A program made the position numbers and the translations under genes. Under the pieces are notes generated by a model, which did no database searches, had not been told where the DNA came from, and saw nothing but the letters and a program-made list of their open reading frames with translations. DNA of 64,000 nucleotides from Parietichytrium sp. I65-24A (Eukaryota > Sar > Bigyra > Thraustochytrida > Thraustochytriidae): contig BLSF01000028.1 of assembly GCA_012862575.1 (NCBI GenBank), forward strand, positions 1 through 64,000, given 5' to 3'. The number at the start of each line of letters is the position of its first letter. Position 1 is the first letter of the stretch. Below, piece after piece: positions 1 to 10,400 of this stretch.

Positions 1-88
1 GTGGGAGCTGTTAAAACGGTTGGCGCTTGGAGGAAACAGACCTGTTTCGACAGTCGGCAAGTTGGACAGTGCGCGAGCTAAGGGGGAA

Positions 89-2773
89 ATGCAGTCGTCG
101 GGGGATGATGCGGAGACGCCCCAGGACGTAAAGTCGCTCACTCGAATGGTGGAGGAGCTCGAGGCCGTCAAGGAGGAGCTTTCGATTAGCGTGGAGGAGC
201 AAACCGAGGCACTCACGAGGGTACAAGAGCGCCTGGTGCAGTCGAAGGAGGAGATTCGCGCGAGGGAGCAAGAGTTGTTTGCGGTGCGCGAAAAAGCTCG
301 CGAATACCAGCAGAGGGCGAACGAGCTCTTCCAGGGTGATCAAGGCAAGGGGCAAGCGGACGACTCGTTTGTACAAGAAGACTTGTCCATTGCGGAGGCG
401 ATTCAGGTTCTCAGAGACCAGTTGGACGAGATTGGGGAGGACCTCGGCGTTCCGCCTGCTCAGAGCCCTGCCAAAGAGCACGAGTTGATCTCCGAAGAAT
501 CTGTATTATACGTATCTGTCGAGTGCAATGGCCACTCTTGCGGCTTCAGGGTAACCCCGACGTACACATTTGCTCAGCTAACAGAAGATGCATGTAGATA
601 TTTTCGGTTTGACCTGAACACTTCGTCGTTGCGGGACGATACGGGTACAATGTGGCCGTGGCAGGGCGTTGTCCGCCGAGTCATGTGTGATGAGCTCTTA
701 AAGCGCCAACGTGCAGATCAAGACATCACCATTCCGAAAATCAAGTTGGTCGGAGTGCCGCTCAAAGTAAAAGACGACTTGATTGACCCAACTCTTGCTG
801 TTCCAGCTGGTGGAAATCCGTCTCAATCTTCGGAACCTCTCGCCCTGCGACAGGAGACGGAGTATTTGACAAAACTCTTGCTGCACAACGAAGCACAGCA
901 AAAGTTAGCGAGGAGGAAGAACAGGATTAAAAAGCGCATTATCAAGTCTAGAATTGCGGTGGCCCGCTCACTCTCCGATACGTTCCATGATCCTCATGAG
1001 CAGGCGGCTCATGGCCGTGAGCAAATGTTCAAGTCGTACGAGTCTTTCGAGGACCTCTCCCTAGAGGCGCTGACAGCAAGGAAAGCCACGAATAACTTTA
1101 CTCGCGTGTGCATCCAGCTGGTCTGCTGGCTAATTTTTGTTGTTTTGTTGAGCATAGCGATGGGATTCCGTTACATGACAACCAGCATATACTCGACCAC
1201 GGTTTCATATCAGAATCGGGTGCTTGAGCGCTTCGACACATCTGAGCCTCTTCGCTTTGTTGAAAATAGTACGCGATGGTTATACACGTTCGAAGGACTA
1301 GAAAATTCTCATTCTCAATTGAGCAGCACCCAAGATTATCCGTTCTCGCAGATATATGACGTGTACAATTTCCTGCGTCAGAGCATCGCGCCTGCGCTAT
1401 TTGTTGACCCGGCTTTGAAATCTCGTCTCGTCAACGGGGAACAAAAGATGATAGGCGACCTCGTGCTGCGGCAGAACCGAGTCAACAGTGCGCCATGTGA
1501 GGATTCTCTAATTAATAGACTCTTGATGCCTTCCCAAGAATGCTATCCGGCGTTCTCGCCGAATCTGCAACAGACGACGTCATATGGTCCTGCAGCGTCA
1601 ACGGATGGCAGCTGCTCCGATCCGCAAACTTGCGAGGAGATCAGTGACTGTGCCTTCCGTTTTCAGACGCTAAGCGATGATGACGACACCTACTCGCTCG
1701 GATTCTTTGCGTCATATACTCATGAGGGCTACTATGCGTACATTCCGAGCTCAACCAGCATCGATCAATTGCGATGTCTTGTCGACTCGCTTGAGGCAGG
1801 GCGTTGGCTTGATCGCGCAACAAGGGCGGTGTACGTTTCTTTCGTGCTTTACAACTCTAATTTGGATCTCCTTGTGGGTACGCAGATTCGTTTTGAGCTT
1901 AGTCGGTCAGGGGACGTGTACAGCAACGTGTATTACGATCGCGTGGCGCTCTCTCTTTACAACTCGGGCCTCGGCACGGATTTGAGCTTTTTCGTTCCGG
2001 TAGATCTTTTCGTATTTTTGTACACAAGCGTACTTCTCTATCGCCTCATCGTCGACATCATCGTCTATGGCGTTCTGCGCTGCTTCTCTACGCTCTGGAA
2101 CGTACTTGCTCTGATTCTGGTGATCAGTTCCTTTTGCGCAATTGCAGTCAGAATCGCGTTTTCCGCTCACATGTCGTCCACGGCGGTGAGCGAAGAGACA
2201 CTGAAATACAGCTATTTGGCGCTTGAGCGAGAATTTATCTTGTACGAAGCTGCGCTTTGGTTGGATGTCTTGAGTCTATTCTGCGCAATTCTCTTGGTCT
2301 TCAAATTCACTCAAGGGAACCGTCGCGTGTCGACAATTTTTGAGACTATTAACAGGTCCGCGCGGATATCTGCGGCACTTTTGTTTGTGGTGGTGCTCAT
2401 CTCTTTCTCGGTCATGTTTGCTGCGATTCTGGTGTACGGAACCAAGCTGCCAGGTTGGAGCACCTTTCAGCTCTCCATTACCCAGATGCTTTCGTTCATG
2501 TTTGGAAACTTGGACTACATGTGGTTTCGGGACGCCGGCCGAATCTTCACAGTCTTCTTTTTCGCTTTCTTCTTGCTCTACTTTTCGTTCTTCGCCACTG
2601 CTCTTATCACGGCAGTATACATCGACTCATATTTTGAAGTCAGTGCAATGGATCTCCCCAACTCTCCACCGAGATATTACTGGGCGAAGGTGTTCTGTAG
2701 CCCCTTCAGGTTATGCACATCTCGCGTCCGCACTAGAAAGCAGACTCGAGTGGTGCAGCGCAAGGTAGATTAG
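89..2773 (+). CDS. Polycystin-2-like (TRPP/PKD2) cation channel
   Basis: This is a six-transmembrane polycystin-family channel of 894 aa from the first in-frame ATG. The frame is open to the window edge, so the true start may lie upstream. A charged coiled coil fills about residues 10-90. TM1 is near residues 340-362. A long extracellular loop follows that contains the family signature LDRATRAVYVSF followed by FVLYNSNLDLL, typical of the polycystin (TOP) domain. TM2 starts near residue 632. Further hydrophobic helices lead to the pore segment QMLSFMFGNLDYMWF (about residues 798-812) and the last helix. Family members are calcium-permeable cation channels, often ciliary or in internal membranes. 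The ion selectivity and location here are inferred. The coiled coil sits at the N terminus, whereas animal PKD2 has its own at the C terminus. Confidence 0.88.
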   Translation: MQSSGDDAETPQDVKSLTRMVEELEAVKEELSISVEEQTEALTRVQERLVQSKEEIRAREQELFAVREKAREYQQRANELFQGDQGKGQADDSFVQEDLSIAEAIQVLRDQLDEIGEDLGVPPAQSPAKEHELISEESVLYVSVECNGHSCGFRVTPTYTFAQLTEDACRYFRFDLNTSSLRDDTGTMWPWQGVVRRVMCDELLKRQRADQDITIPKIKLVGVPLKVKDDLIDPTLAVPAGGNPSQSSEPLALRQETEYLTKLLLHNEAQQKLARRKNRIKKRIIKSRIAVARSLSDTFHDPHEQAAHGREQMFKSYESFEDLSLEALTARKATNNFTRVCIQLVCWLIFVVLLSIAMGFRYMTTSIYSTTVSYQNRVLERFDTSEPLRFVENSTRWLYTFEGLENSHSQLSSTQDYPFSQIYDVYNFLRQSIAPALFVDPALKSRLVNGEQKMIGDLVLRQNRVNSAPCEDSLINRLLMPSQECYPAFSPNLQQTTSYGPAASTDGSCSDPQTCEEISDCAFRFQTLSDDDDTYSLGFFASYTHEGYYAYIPSSTSIDQLRCLVDSLEAGRWLDRATRAVYVSFVLYNSNLDLLVGTQIRFELSRSGDVYSNVYYDRVALSLYNSGLGTDLSFFVPVDLFVFLYTSVLLYRLIVDIIVYGVLRCFSTLWNVLALILVISSFCAIAVRIAFSAHMSSTAVSEETLKYSYLALEREFILYEAALWLDVLSLFCAILLVFKFTQGNRRVSTIFETINRSARISAALLFVVVLISFSVMFAAILVYGTKLPGWSTFQLSITQMLSFMFGNLDYMWFRDAGRIFTVFFFAFFLLYFSFFATALITAVYIDSYFEVSAMDLPNSPPRYYWAKVFCSPFRLCTSRVRTRKQTRVVQRKVD

Positions 2774-3196
2774 GTTTCTGGCTTGCGTTTCATTTCTTAG
2801 AAACTCTGAATTGTGTCATAGTTGCTGCTTTTCCTCGCGTTTGTCCATCGCACAGTATAGCAATTCTAAAAAAAGTAATTGTGCCAACCCGAGCCTGAAG
2901 GAAATATAAACAAAGAATAAGAAAATGTTGAACTGCAAGTGGGAATATGCAAAACTTGCCACTACTATTATTTTCGCTGGTGCTACGGTAAGGCTCACAC
3001 GTGCGGAACGATTGATTGGCAAGTGTAGACGTGCAGACACTGCAGACATACAGACGCAGTGGGAGGCAAGTCGAAGCGTAGACAGGCAGCAATTCGCAGA
3101 CATCCGGAGAGCACTTGACGGTCAGAGTAGATTTGTTCACCTCTCTCCAGTGCTCAGCGTCGCGCGCGAGAGGCGGAAGCCATAAAAAGCGGGAGA
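2774..3196. other. Intergenic region, channel gene to small orphan gene
   Basis: This region lies downstream of the polycystin gene and upstream of the 126-aa orphan. A degenerate CAGAC-type repeat (about 3031-3058, unit like gcagaca) precedes the orphan. Several overlapping open frames exist on both strands, but none has a recognisable domain or coding-like composition. Confidence 0.5.
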
Positions 3197-3577
3197 ATGG
3201 TCTTGCGCAAGCCAATTGTGAAGGAACTGAGAGATGGCGCCGTGACTCCGAGCCTCCGAAGTGCGGAGGCAGAGCGAATTGCCGCCACGAGCGTGGGTGG
3301 GGCGCTCGACGATGGGTTTGGCTCTGGTCGAGGAGGTGGTTTGAGGTGGTTCCTGGAGAGCGGTAGGTGGCGAAGGCCATACAGACTCTTCACCTGGGTG
3401 GCAGCCGTGGGGATTAGTACAGCTATCATTTCCACATTTGATGAACTGGACGAGGGGGGCCGTGAGCACGTATTTACTGACTTTATCAGGTTCTCGAAGA
3501 AGCAGAAAAACAGTTTTTTCGGGGTTCATGAGCAGATCAAGAGCGACTCCCTTGCGGAATCCGCGAAAAAGTCTTGA
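3197..3577 (+). CDS. Small orphan single-pass membrane protein
   Basis: This is a 126-aa open frame starting at ATG (purine at -3). The N-terminal half is basic, Gly- and Arg-rich and resembles an organelle-targeting or disordered segment. One hydrophobic stretch, LFTWVAAVGISTAIISTF, lies near residues 63-80. The tail is charged and ends in Lys-Lys-Ser. I do not recognise the family. The size, basic N terminus and single helix would fit a small mitochondrial inner-membrane subunit, but that is inference. An overlapping antisense frame of 196 aa exists and looks less protein-like. Confidence 0.5.
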   Translation: MVLRKPIVKELRDGAVTPSLRSAEAERIAATSVGGALDDGFGSGRGGGLRWFLESGRWRRPYRLFTWVAAVGISTAIISTFDELDEGGREHVFTDFIRFSKKQKNSFFGVHEQIKSDSLAESAKKS

Positions 3578-3833
3578 AAGTTACTGTTGGTCGTCGTGTT
3601 TATGGAAATCCAAAAATTGACGCGAGCCCTTTAGACGGGCTCAAGTAGCCATCCACCTCGCCCCAAGAAGTGGGGGATGTTTCAGTTCAGAAACAATACG
3701 TGCTCGCGTAGCAAAAAAAAACCTCACCCGGCAGGAAAGATGTATCTACTACCAAGGAGGATGAGATTGTCCGCCAAACTAGAGTTGAGCGAAAGAATAG
3801 AAAGAAGGAGAAGAGCTCATTGACTTGTTATAC

Positions 3834-5565
3834 CTAAAGCTCTTCCATTGTAATGTCAAAAGAGTCGTCAGAAAAGTATTCCCTATCCTCATCGTCGTCC
3901 ATATCGTCGTTCTTGGCAGACGCCTTTGCAGCACTTCTTTTGTCATCCTCGTCCTCAGAGTCGTCCCCTCCTTTGCCCTTGCCCTTCTTCTTGCCTTTGC
4001 CCTTCTTGCCGCCCCCCTTCTTGCCGCCGCCGCTCTTCTGAAGGTATTTCCACAAATCTTTTCTTGCGTCCGTCTTAAGCATCTTGACAACCTTTGGATC
4101 TTTAATCGGGTTGCCTTCGAGCTTCAAGACCTTGATCTTCTTGAGCTCGGTGAGTTCGAAAGGAAGCTCAGTGATTTGGTTGTTCTCCATGGTGAGATGG
4201 GTCAGGCCGACGAGATGCCCGACTTCGGAAGGTAAGGAATCAATCTGGTTACCAGACCCCATGAGATCATGAAGCCGGGTCAGGTCCTCGTAAGGAATGT
4301 CTAGACTTGTTAGCTTGTTCTCGCTGACATTGAGGGTTCCCAGATTCTTGAGCCCCTCAAGCGCGGAGAGGTCTGTTAGCTGATTGAAAGAAACATCGAG
4401 AACATCAAGATTCACGCATTTTGAGAGTGACTCAGGCAAAGACGCGAGCTTGTTGCGAGCCACCTCTAACACCTTCAAGTTCTTAAGCTTGTGAATTTCT
4501 TCCGGGAGGCTAGTCAAGGAGTTGTCGTTCAAGATCACGGTGTTCAAATTGCGAAGGCGCGCGAGTTCGCCCCCTGGGATGCTCGTTAATACATTTGGAG
4601 CCAAGCGAATGTCCAGGCGGTTGATGGATCGGAGGTACCACAGGGCAGGGTCTACACCATGTGGAAGGCTAGGCTCCTCGGTATCTCGGATGACCTGAAT
4701 CTCGTAGATTGGCCGAAGCATCTCCACTGACTCGACGATTTTGGCGACTTCGGGCCAGATCGGTTTTGGACCAGGAGAGGTGTCCTCAGGCTCGTCATCG
4801 TCGTCGTCGTCCTTTTTATTCCCCTTTTCTGTCTTACCGCGTCTTTCTTGCGCTTGCATTTGCTTCTTCTTGAGTTTGCTCCTCTGTGTGGACGTCAACC
4901 CGTCGTTGACGAGATTTCCTTGCTCATCCTCCACAAGCTCTTCCTCACTCTCGTGAAACCAGTCATCAATGAATTTGACAATCTCCGCCTTATTCCGCTT
5001 CTCGGCATGGTCCCTGGCGGTGAGCCCGTCCTGGTCCTTAAGCTCTGCCCTGGCTTCTTTCAGCAAAAGGCACTCCACCACGTCCACGCGCCCCGCCGCT
5101 GCGCCCATCATCAGCGCGGTACGCCCATTGTCATCCTTCAGATCAATCCACCCTTTGCGGCGCAACTCGCGTCTGCGCTCGTAATAGTCCAGCAGGACGT
5201 CGAGACTCTTGGCCTTGCCGTTGATTGCCGCAACCCTGCATCACAATCCAGGCACCACGCATCAAACACCGATTTTCCGCACGAACATCGTCGCCCCATA
5301 TTCTTCGTCAGCATCATCCGACATTTCCATTTCCAAGACAAGAAATAATTCGAGCAGAGCAAGCAAAGCAAAGCAAAGCAAAGTAAAAACTATCAACCAC
5401 TTACATGATGCTGGTGAGTCCTTCCTCGTTGCGGGTCTGCGCCTCCATTCCCGTGTTCACGAGACCTTCGCGCACATCCCGCAGGCGCTCTGTGAGGATC
5501 GACGCCCAGAACGCATTCTTCTTCTCCGCGTAGGAGCGATTGTCCTTCTTGCGCGACTGCTTCAT
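3834..5565 (-). CDS. Ankyrin plus leucine-rich-repeat protein, two exons
   Basis: The gene is spliced: exon 1 is 5565-5405 and exon 2 is 5235-3834, giving 520 aa. The start ATG (5565-5563) opens MKQSRKKDNRSYAEKK. Exon 1 ends in the middle of an ankyrin helix (EGLTSI) that continues correctly in exon 2 (VAAINGKAKSLDVLLD), which confirms the splice. Ankyrin repeats cover about residues 40-145 and include NGRTALMMGAAAGR. A basic and acidic linker follows, then eight leucine-rich repeats at about 255-445 of the type LxxLxxLxVxxNxLxxLP. The tail is Gly/Lys-rich, then acidic. It is probably a protein-interaction scaffold; no enzyme domain is seen. It is transcribed divergently from the UBR4 gene across a 1.85-kb space. 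Confidence 0.85.
5236..5404 (-). other. Intron of the ankyrin-LRR gene (169 nt)
   Basis: The donor on the minus strand is GTAAGT at 5404-5399. The acceptor is TGCAG ending at 5236. The split codon AT|G gives Met54 and the frame continues through a conserved ankyrin motif. The intron carries a short pentanucleotide repeat (unit aaagc, about 5361-5383). Confidence 0.88.
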
Positions 5566-5620
5566 CGCTGCTCCCCCACCAACACAGCACACTCAAAACA
5601 GCGGATTGTTGTCCTAAGTG

Positions 5621-5640
5621 TATGTATGTATGTATGTATG
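5621..5640. repeat. (tatg)5 microsatellite
   Basis: Five perfect copies of a 4-bp unit lie about 55 bp upstream of the ankyrin-LRR start codon. Confidence 0.95.
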
Positions 5641-6941
5641 CTCTGCGAGCACTCTCTATCGCGTACCCTTTTCCACTCTTCCGTATTCTATACACAGAAG
5701 TCTGCTCTCTTTTCGCAGATATTCCCTCTACACCTACTAAGGTATTTCCTGGAAAAGCTCTTACGAAAGCTGCCTAATTTGCCACATACAATTGTACTAG
5801 TATCGGATAAGCTAAGAGGAGTAAGCTAATGTGATCCGAGAGATGTGGTGGAGAATGGTAGGAGTATTATTCGAAATCCTTAGCCCTTGGCAAATCTATG
5901 GCGGCAGGTGGAGAGCTAGAAGAGGCTAGCCTAGAGGCCTGAGGAAAGGAGTGGTAAAAGGGGAAGAGAACAAAATCGAATCGACAGAAGAACTTGAGAG
6001 CGTTTGAGGAAACCGAACAAGAGAAGAGTTCTCCACTCCCCGTTGAATGAGCGTTCTTGAGGACGATGGACGATGGAAGATGGAACGCCGCGTAGTGCCG
6101 TAAATGCGAACGAATTTTCGTTGCGCAGCACATCATAGAATTGAAAAACCAAACAGAGATCTTGTGAGACCGAAGCTACTGCAATTTGATTTGATGCCAC
6201 CTGCAAAGAAGTTGCCTCTGCCTGCCTCTGGTTCAGGGTTCTTGTGGAAGCGACGTGCTTGCGAACCAGCCATCACAGACCCGACAACTCGCGTGTCGCC
6301 GACTCGAAAATATCATTATCAACACCTCGCAGCCGGAAAGACAGAGATTCTCTCTGAGCAAACCAGAATCGTCACCCTAACTTGCCCAACGAGTTCTACT
6401 CAGTTAGCGCATCAGGAGTTCCGATCTCTAATGCCGTCCGCTCCCAAGAACGAACGGCGATCCTCGAAGCGCCTCGTCTGCGCCATCGGGACAAGATGTC
6501 ATCAATCAATCAATAAATAAATAAAACAATCAATCTCTTCGCACTTTTGAACTGCGCCCGAGTTCTCGTTCCTTTCTTTTTTCTACGCAGAGCATAACCA
6601 ACCCCTAACCCTACTCCAAGGAGCCAAGAACTCGAGGTCCGAGACCACCCAGGGTCCCAGCCTACTTGGCACTAGTACTCGGTGCTCCAAAGTACAATAG
6701 TAGGATCTAAATTTGCTTACTTTGCCTCACTAAAATCTGAATTCTGAATCACGATGGATTGATTGATCTTACGCGGTGTAGAGAGAGCTATTGGGTACGC
6801 AGTAGTACTAGTACAGTTTTTGATACAATCGATCAACTCTCCTCTCATTCACAGAGACATCACAGACATCAATCACAAAGACATCACGGACGACAGAGAC
6901 GCGAGAAGAGGAGAACGAGACCAGCAAGTTCTTGTATTGCG

Positions 6942-6979
6942 GGAGAGAGAGAGAGAGAGTGTGTGTGTGTGTGAGAGAG
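6942..6979. repeat. GA run followed by GT run
   Basis: A dinucleotide GA tract passes directly into a GT tract, about 440 bp upstream of the UBR4 ATG. Confidence 0.95.
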
Positions 6980-7419
6980 GCACAAGTTGGAGAGAGGAAT
7001 AGTGGAAGAGTGGAGGCGAGGCTGAGGGACCGCGGGAAAGGCGTGAGAGGCCTCCACACAGCGGATTCAGAGATTCAGAAATCCAGAGATCCAGAGTTCC
7101 CTGGGAGGAAAACAAGTTGTGGTGTCGCCGGAGTCTGACTAGTCTTGTCACAGGGTGTATTCCGTGCAGCTCTCGCTCCGGCATAATCCAATCGAAAGTT
7201 TTTTTTTTTCTTGAGACCGTGAAAGCTGCTGGCCTTTGGGCGGCATAGTTTCTGTGGAGGTTGAGAACTGCTAATTTTTCGGCAGCTTGAAACGGAGAGT
7301 GTTGCTTTTCAGCATTACGTGGGGAAGGGAAGGTAGCGGGATCGGAAGAGGCTCGGAGCCAAGGACGGGTTGCCGGAGAACATCCCGGAGCAAGTGTTGT
7401 GTTGCTGCGAGGTCCAAGT

Positions 7420-10400
7420 ATGGAGGCTGGACAAGATGGTCTCGAAGATCTCGCCTTGAGCATGGCACGCGCTATTCCGGTGGTACCGAACGCAAAGCGT
7501 GGCAGCGAAAAGAAGAAATCGAGAAAATCGGACATCGATGAGCATTCACCCGGAAAATCTACGATGGAGGAGAGGCGGAAGGCTGTCAAGAATCTCCGTC
7601 AAGCTCTACGCGCGGCGCACTGGATATCTGCTGCGCCCCTTCTGAGAGAGATTCTCGCAAGGATGGGAAAGATGCAGCTGGGTATCTCACACGTATATGC
7701 TGCTCTTGGAGCAATTGTCAAAGCAGTTCACAGTCGCAAGAGGATTCCTTCAGCAGCTTACCTTGAAAATATGTCTGCGTCAGTCAGCTTTGTAATTAAT
7801 CAAATGCTTACAAGGGGTCGCGATATTTTTTCTCCCCGGTCAAGTGTCTCAAAAACAAGAAAAGGGACTGCCTCCAAAGGTGCTGCCAACCGGGAAGTAT
7901 CCCAAGTGACTGACGATATGGTCTTGTTGCATCATCTGACCTGCATGGTAGAGTACGTTTTCGGGCGAAGGAAAATACTTCCGAAACAGTTTTTGCTCAA
8001 TTTGGAATCTGAGAATTCAGACTCATTAGACTCGTTGTGGACTCGGCACGACGGGCTTGCCCGCTTGGCTCTTGAAAAGAACGAGGATCTGGGCCACTCA
8101 GTTGAATTGACTTCCTCAGAAGACAGCATTGGAACGCATCGACAGGTTCCAAATAGCAAATTAGATGCTCGTGATGATGGAAGATCGAGCGAGAATTCCG
8201 CGCGGCGGGATGACACTGATTTGAGTGAGGAGAGTGGCCAGACAATGGACTCTGACGCTTCCTCTTCCGACTCGAATGTAGGGGTTTGGAAGTATTTTCA
8301 GCTTCATCACGCCAAAGATTGCATGAAATTTTCAAGACATCTGCTCGTTCTTACAAAGGAACGTCTGAGTGCTCCTGCCCTGGCAACTTCGATCGAGACG
8401 AACTCGAATGCATCTGTTCCTGTGTACTTGATTGATAGCGCTCTCAAGTCCTTTAACTTTTCTTCGTGGAACGCAGATCCCGACTCAGAGAACAACCCGT
8501 GGTTGAAAGAAATTTTGAACCTGAGTGTTCGCGACCCTGAAACAGAATTTCTGGTGTCATTCGCAAGAGACCTGCTTATGGCGTGCATATATCCAAACGC
8601 TAGGGTTACTGCAAAAGGGTGGCGAAGCTCCGAAGGTTCATCTGGGTGGAGCGATTCTGCAGAGGGGGGTAGTCTTCCGGGGATGATTCTGGAGGTGCTT
8701 TTAAAAGAGAACGAAATCTTACAAAAGATATATGCCAAATCTCGTGTGTCGAAGGCTGGTAAAATGTCTTTTTATGCTCCATGGTGCAATGGCTCACCGT
8801 TCGAGCTTGCTCATATGACGCCATTGGTGACCGAGCTCCTCGTGGATTCGGTTATTGCACATCATTCTGAGTCCTCAGGGTCGACTCTCCAGGACTGCGC
8901 AGAGTCGCTATTACTACAGCATCTGGAGCCAACTGTGTCTGGCTGGGTCGCCGGTGAGACGACCATGGTGCACCTTCCCGTCCTATCCTTCTTTATCCAG
9001 ATGTATGGAATATTTGTGAAGGGCAAGACCGATCCTATTCCTTCGCAGATTTTGAATCACGAATTTTTGCAGCCCTCTTCACTGGTAAAACTGTACGAGA
9101 TTGTGAGCCATGAAGCTGCACACATGGAAAGCAGTACTTCCGCTTGGTGTATGCCGTGGTTACAAGTGACCCATCAAAACCTGGAGCAATTGTTATCTGG
9201 TTTGTTCAATTGCCCGACATGGTTTAAGACCTTCCCAGTAGATTACGAGCAGCTAAGCGCCCTCAGTGACGACTTTCGGATCTGCACTCTTCCGGCTCAA
9301 ACATTGATAGAGCTTGGGGGCCTAGGCAATGACCTCGAGTGGAGGGTCGTGAGGCATATAGCTGGAGGCGTCTTGCAGCGGAATACAGCAGCTAGCAAAC
9401 TGTCACACCCGTCATCTACGTTAGAGCTTTTGCGATGTATTCAACGCGGGAGGCAGACACCTGATCGCGTGTTTGAGCGTGGTGAAGAGGAAGATATTCT
9501 TTTCACGCTTTGGAGCAGAGGAGTATTGTCTTCGCTGAAAGAAGAATTGAAAACCCCCTCGTTTCGTGCTTCTCTTCTTGACAAATACCTAGAGATTGTC
9601 CTTGAGGCCTTCCACACTAGCTCACAGGGAACGCGTTGCGAACTATTCGAGTCAGTCTGCAAAATAATATCAGAGTTCGTTGCCGGATTTATGCAAGGCA
9701 ATTTTCAGACGTGGGATGAAAACGCAGCTGGCGAACGGCCATCCGAAAGCACATTTCTATCTTTCGCGAAGATTGTTGTTCTTGGAGAGCGAATGTCTGT
9801 TGGTTGGTTGTTCTCTTTAGATCCACTCCAGAGCTCGGCTGTGCTGACCTGCCCAGGAAAATTCACAGAGTTGTACGGGCAGACGAAGGATAATGTCTTT
9901 CTATCTTACATGTTCTCCGTAGGCTGCTGCGCGATGGAGTCTGGGCGTCTCGAGAATCACTCTAGAGAGGACGAATTTGTTCACCTTGTTTCAGCTCTTG
10001 CTGCGCTCACCAAGCTGTACTTTCATGGTCCCATTTTGTACGAGTCACATCGCGTAGAGACGGATTTCACTCTCGCACAACTCGCTTCCTTGCGTCTGCT
10101 AACTTTATTTTACTCAGCAGGATTTGTAGACCCCGCGGAAGCTCCTCCGTTTATGAATACTTACTATGGAAGGCCCGAGACTGGCTATGAGGGGGGGTGG
10201 GACGTTATTTTCTCTCAAAGCGTGACCGCAATTCATATGGGTGAATTCTTCCCGGCACTCATCTGCACACTGAGAGATTTGACTCGTCAAATGGAGGGTG
10301 AGGGGACTGAAGAGGCTAGGTCCTGCTTTGTAGAAAATCTGTTGGAATTGGTGGAGTCCGTAACTCTTGTTTGCGTCCCAGGATGTCCTCAGGACTTTCT

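Larger units (their letters stand above)
5566..7419. other. Divergent intergenic region, LRR and UBR4 genes
   Basis: This 1.85-kb region lies between two divergently transcribed genes and should hold both promoters. It contains (tatg)5 at 5621-5640, a caat/aaat tetranucleotide run at 6501-6535, a GA run joined to a GT run at 6942-6979, and an 8-10-bp degenerate repeat at 7066-7100. The palindrome-rich element ACTAGTAC appears near 6670 and 6805. I see no convincing gene here. Confidence 0.55.

Noticed and set aside
2790-3380. Antisense 196-aa frame after the channel gene
   Set aside because: Its composition is not protein-like, it overlaps the 126-aa frame, and it has no motif.
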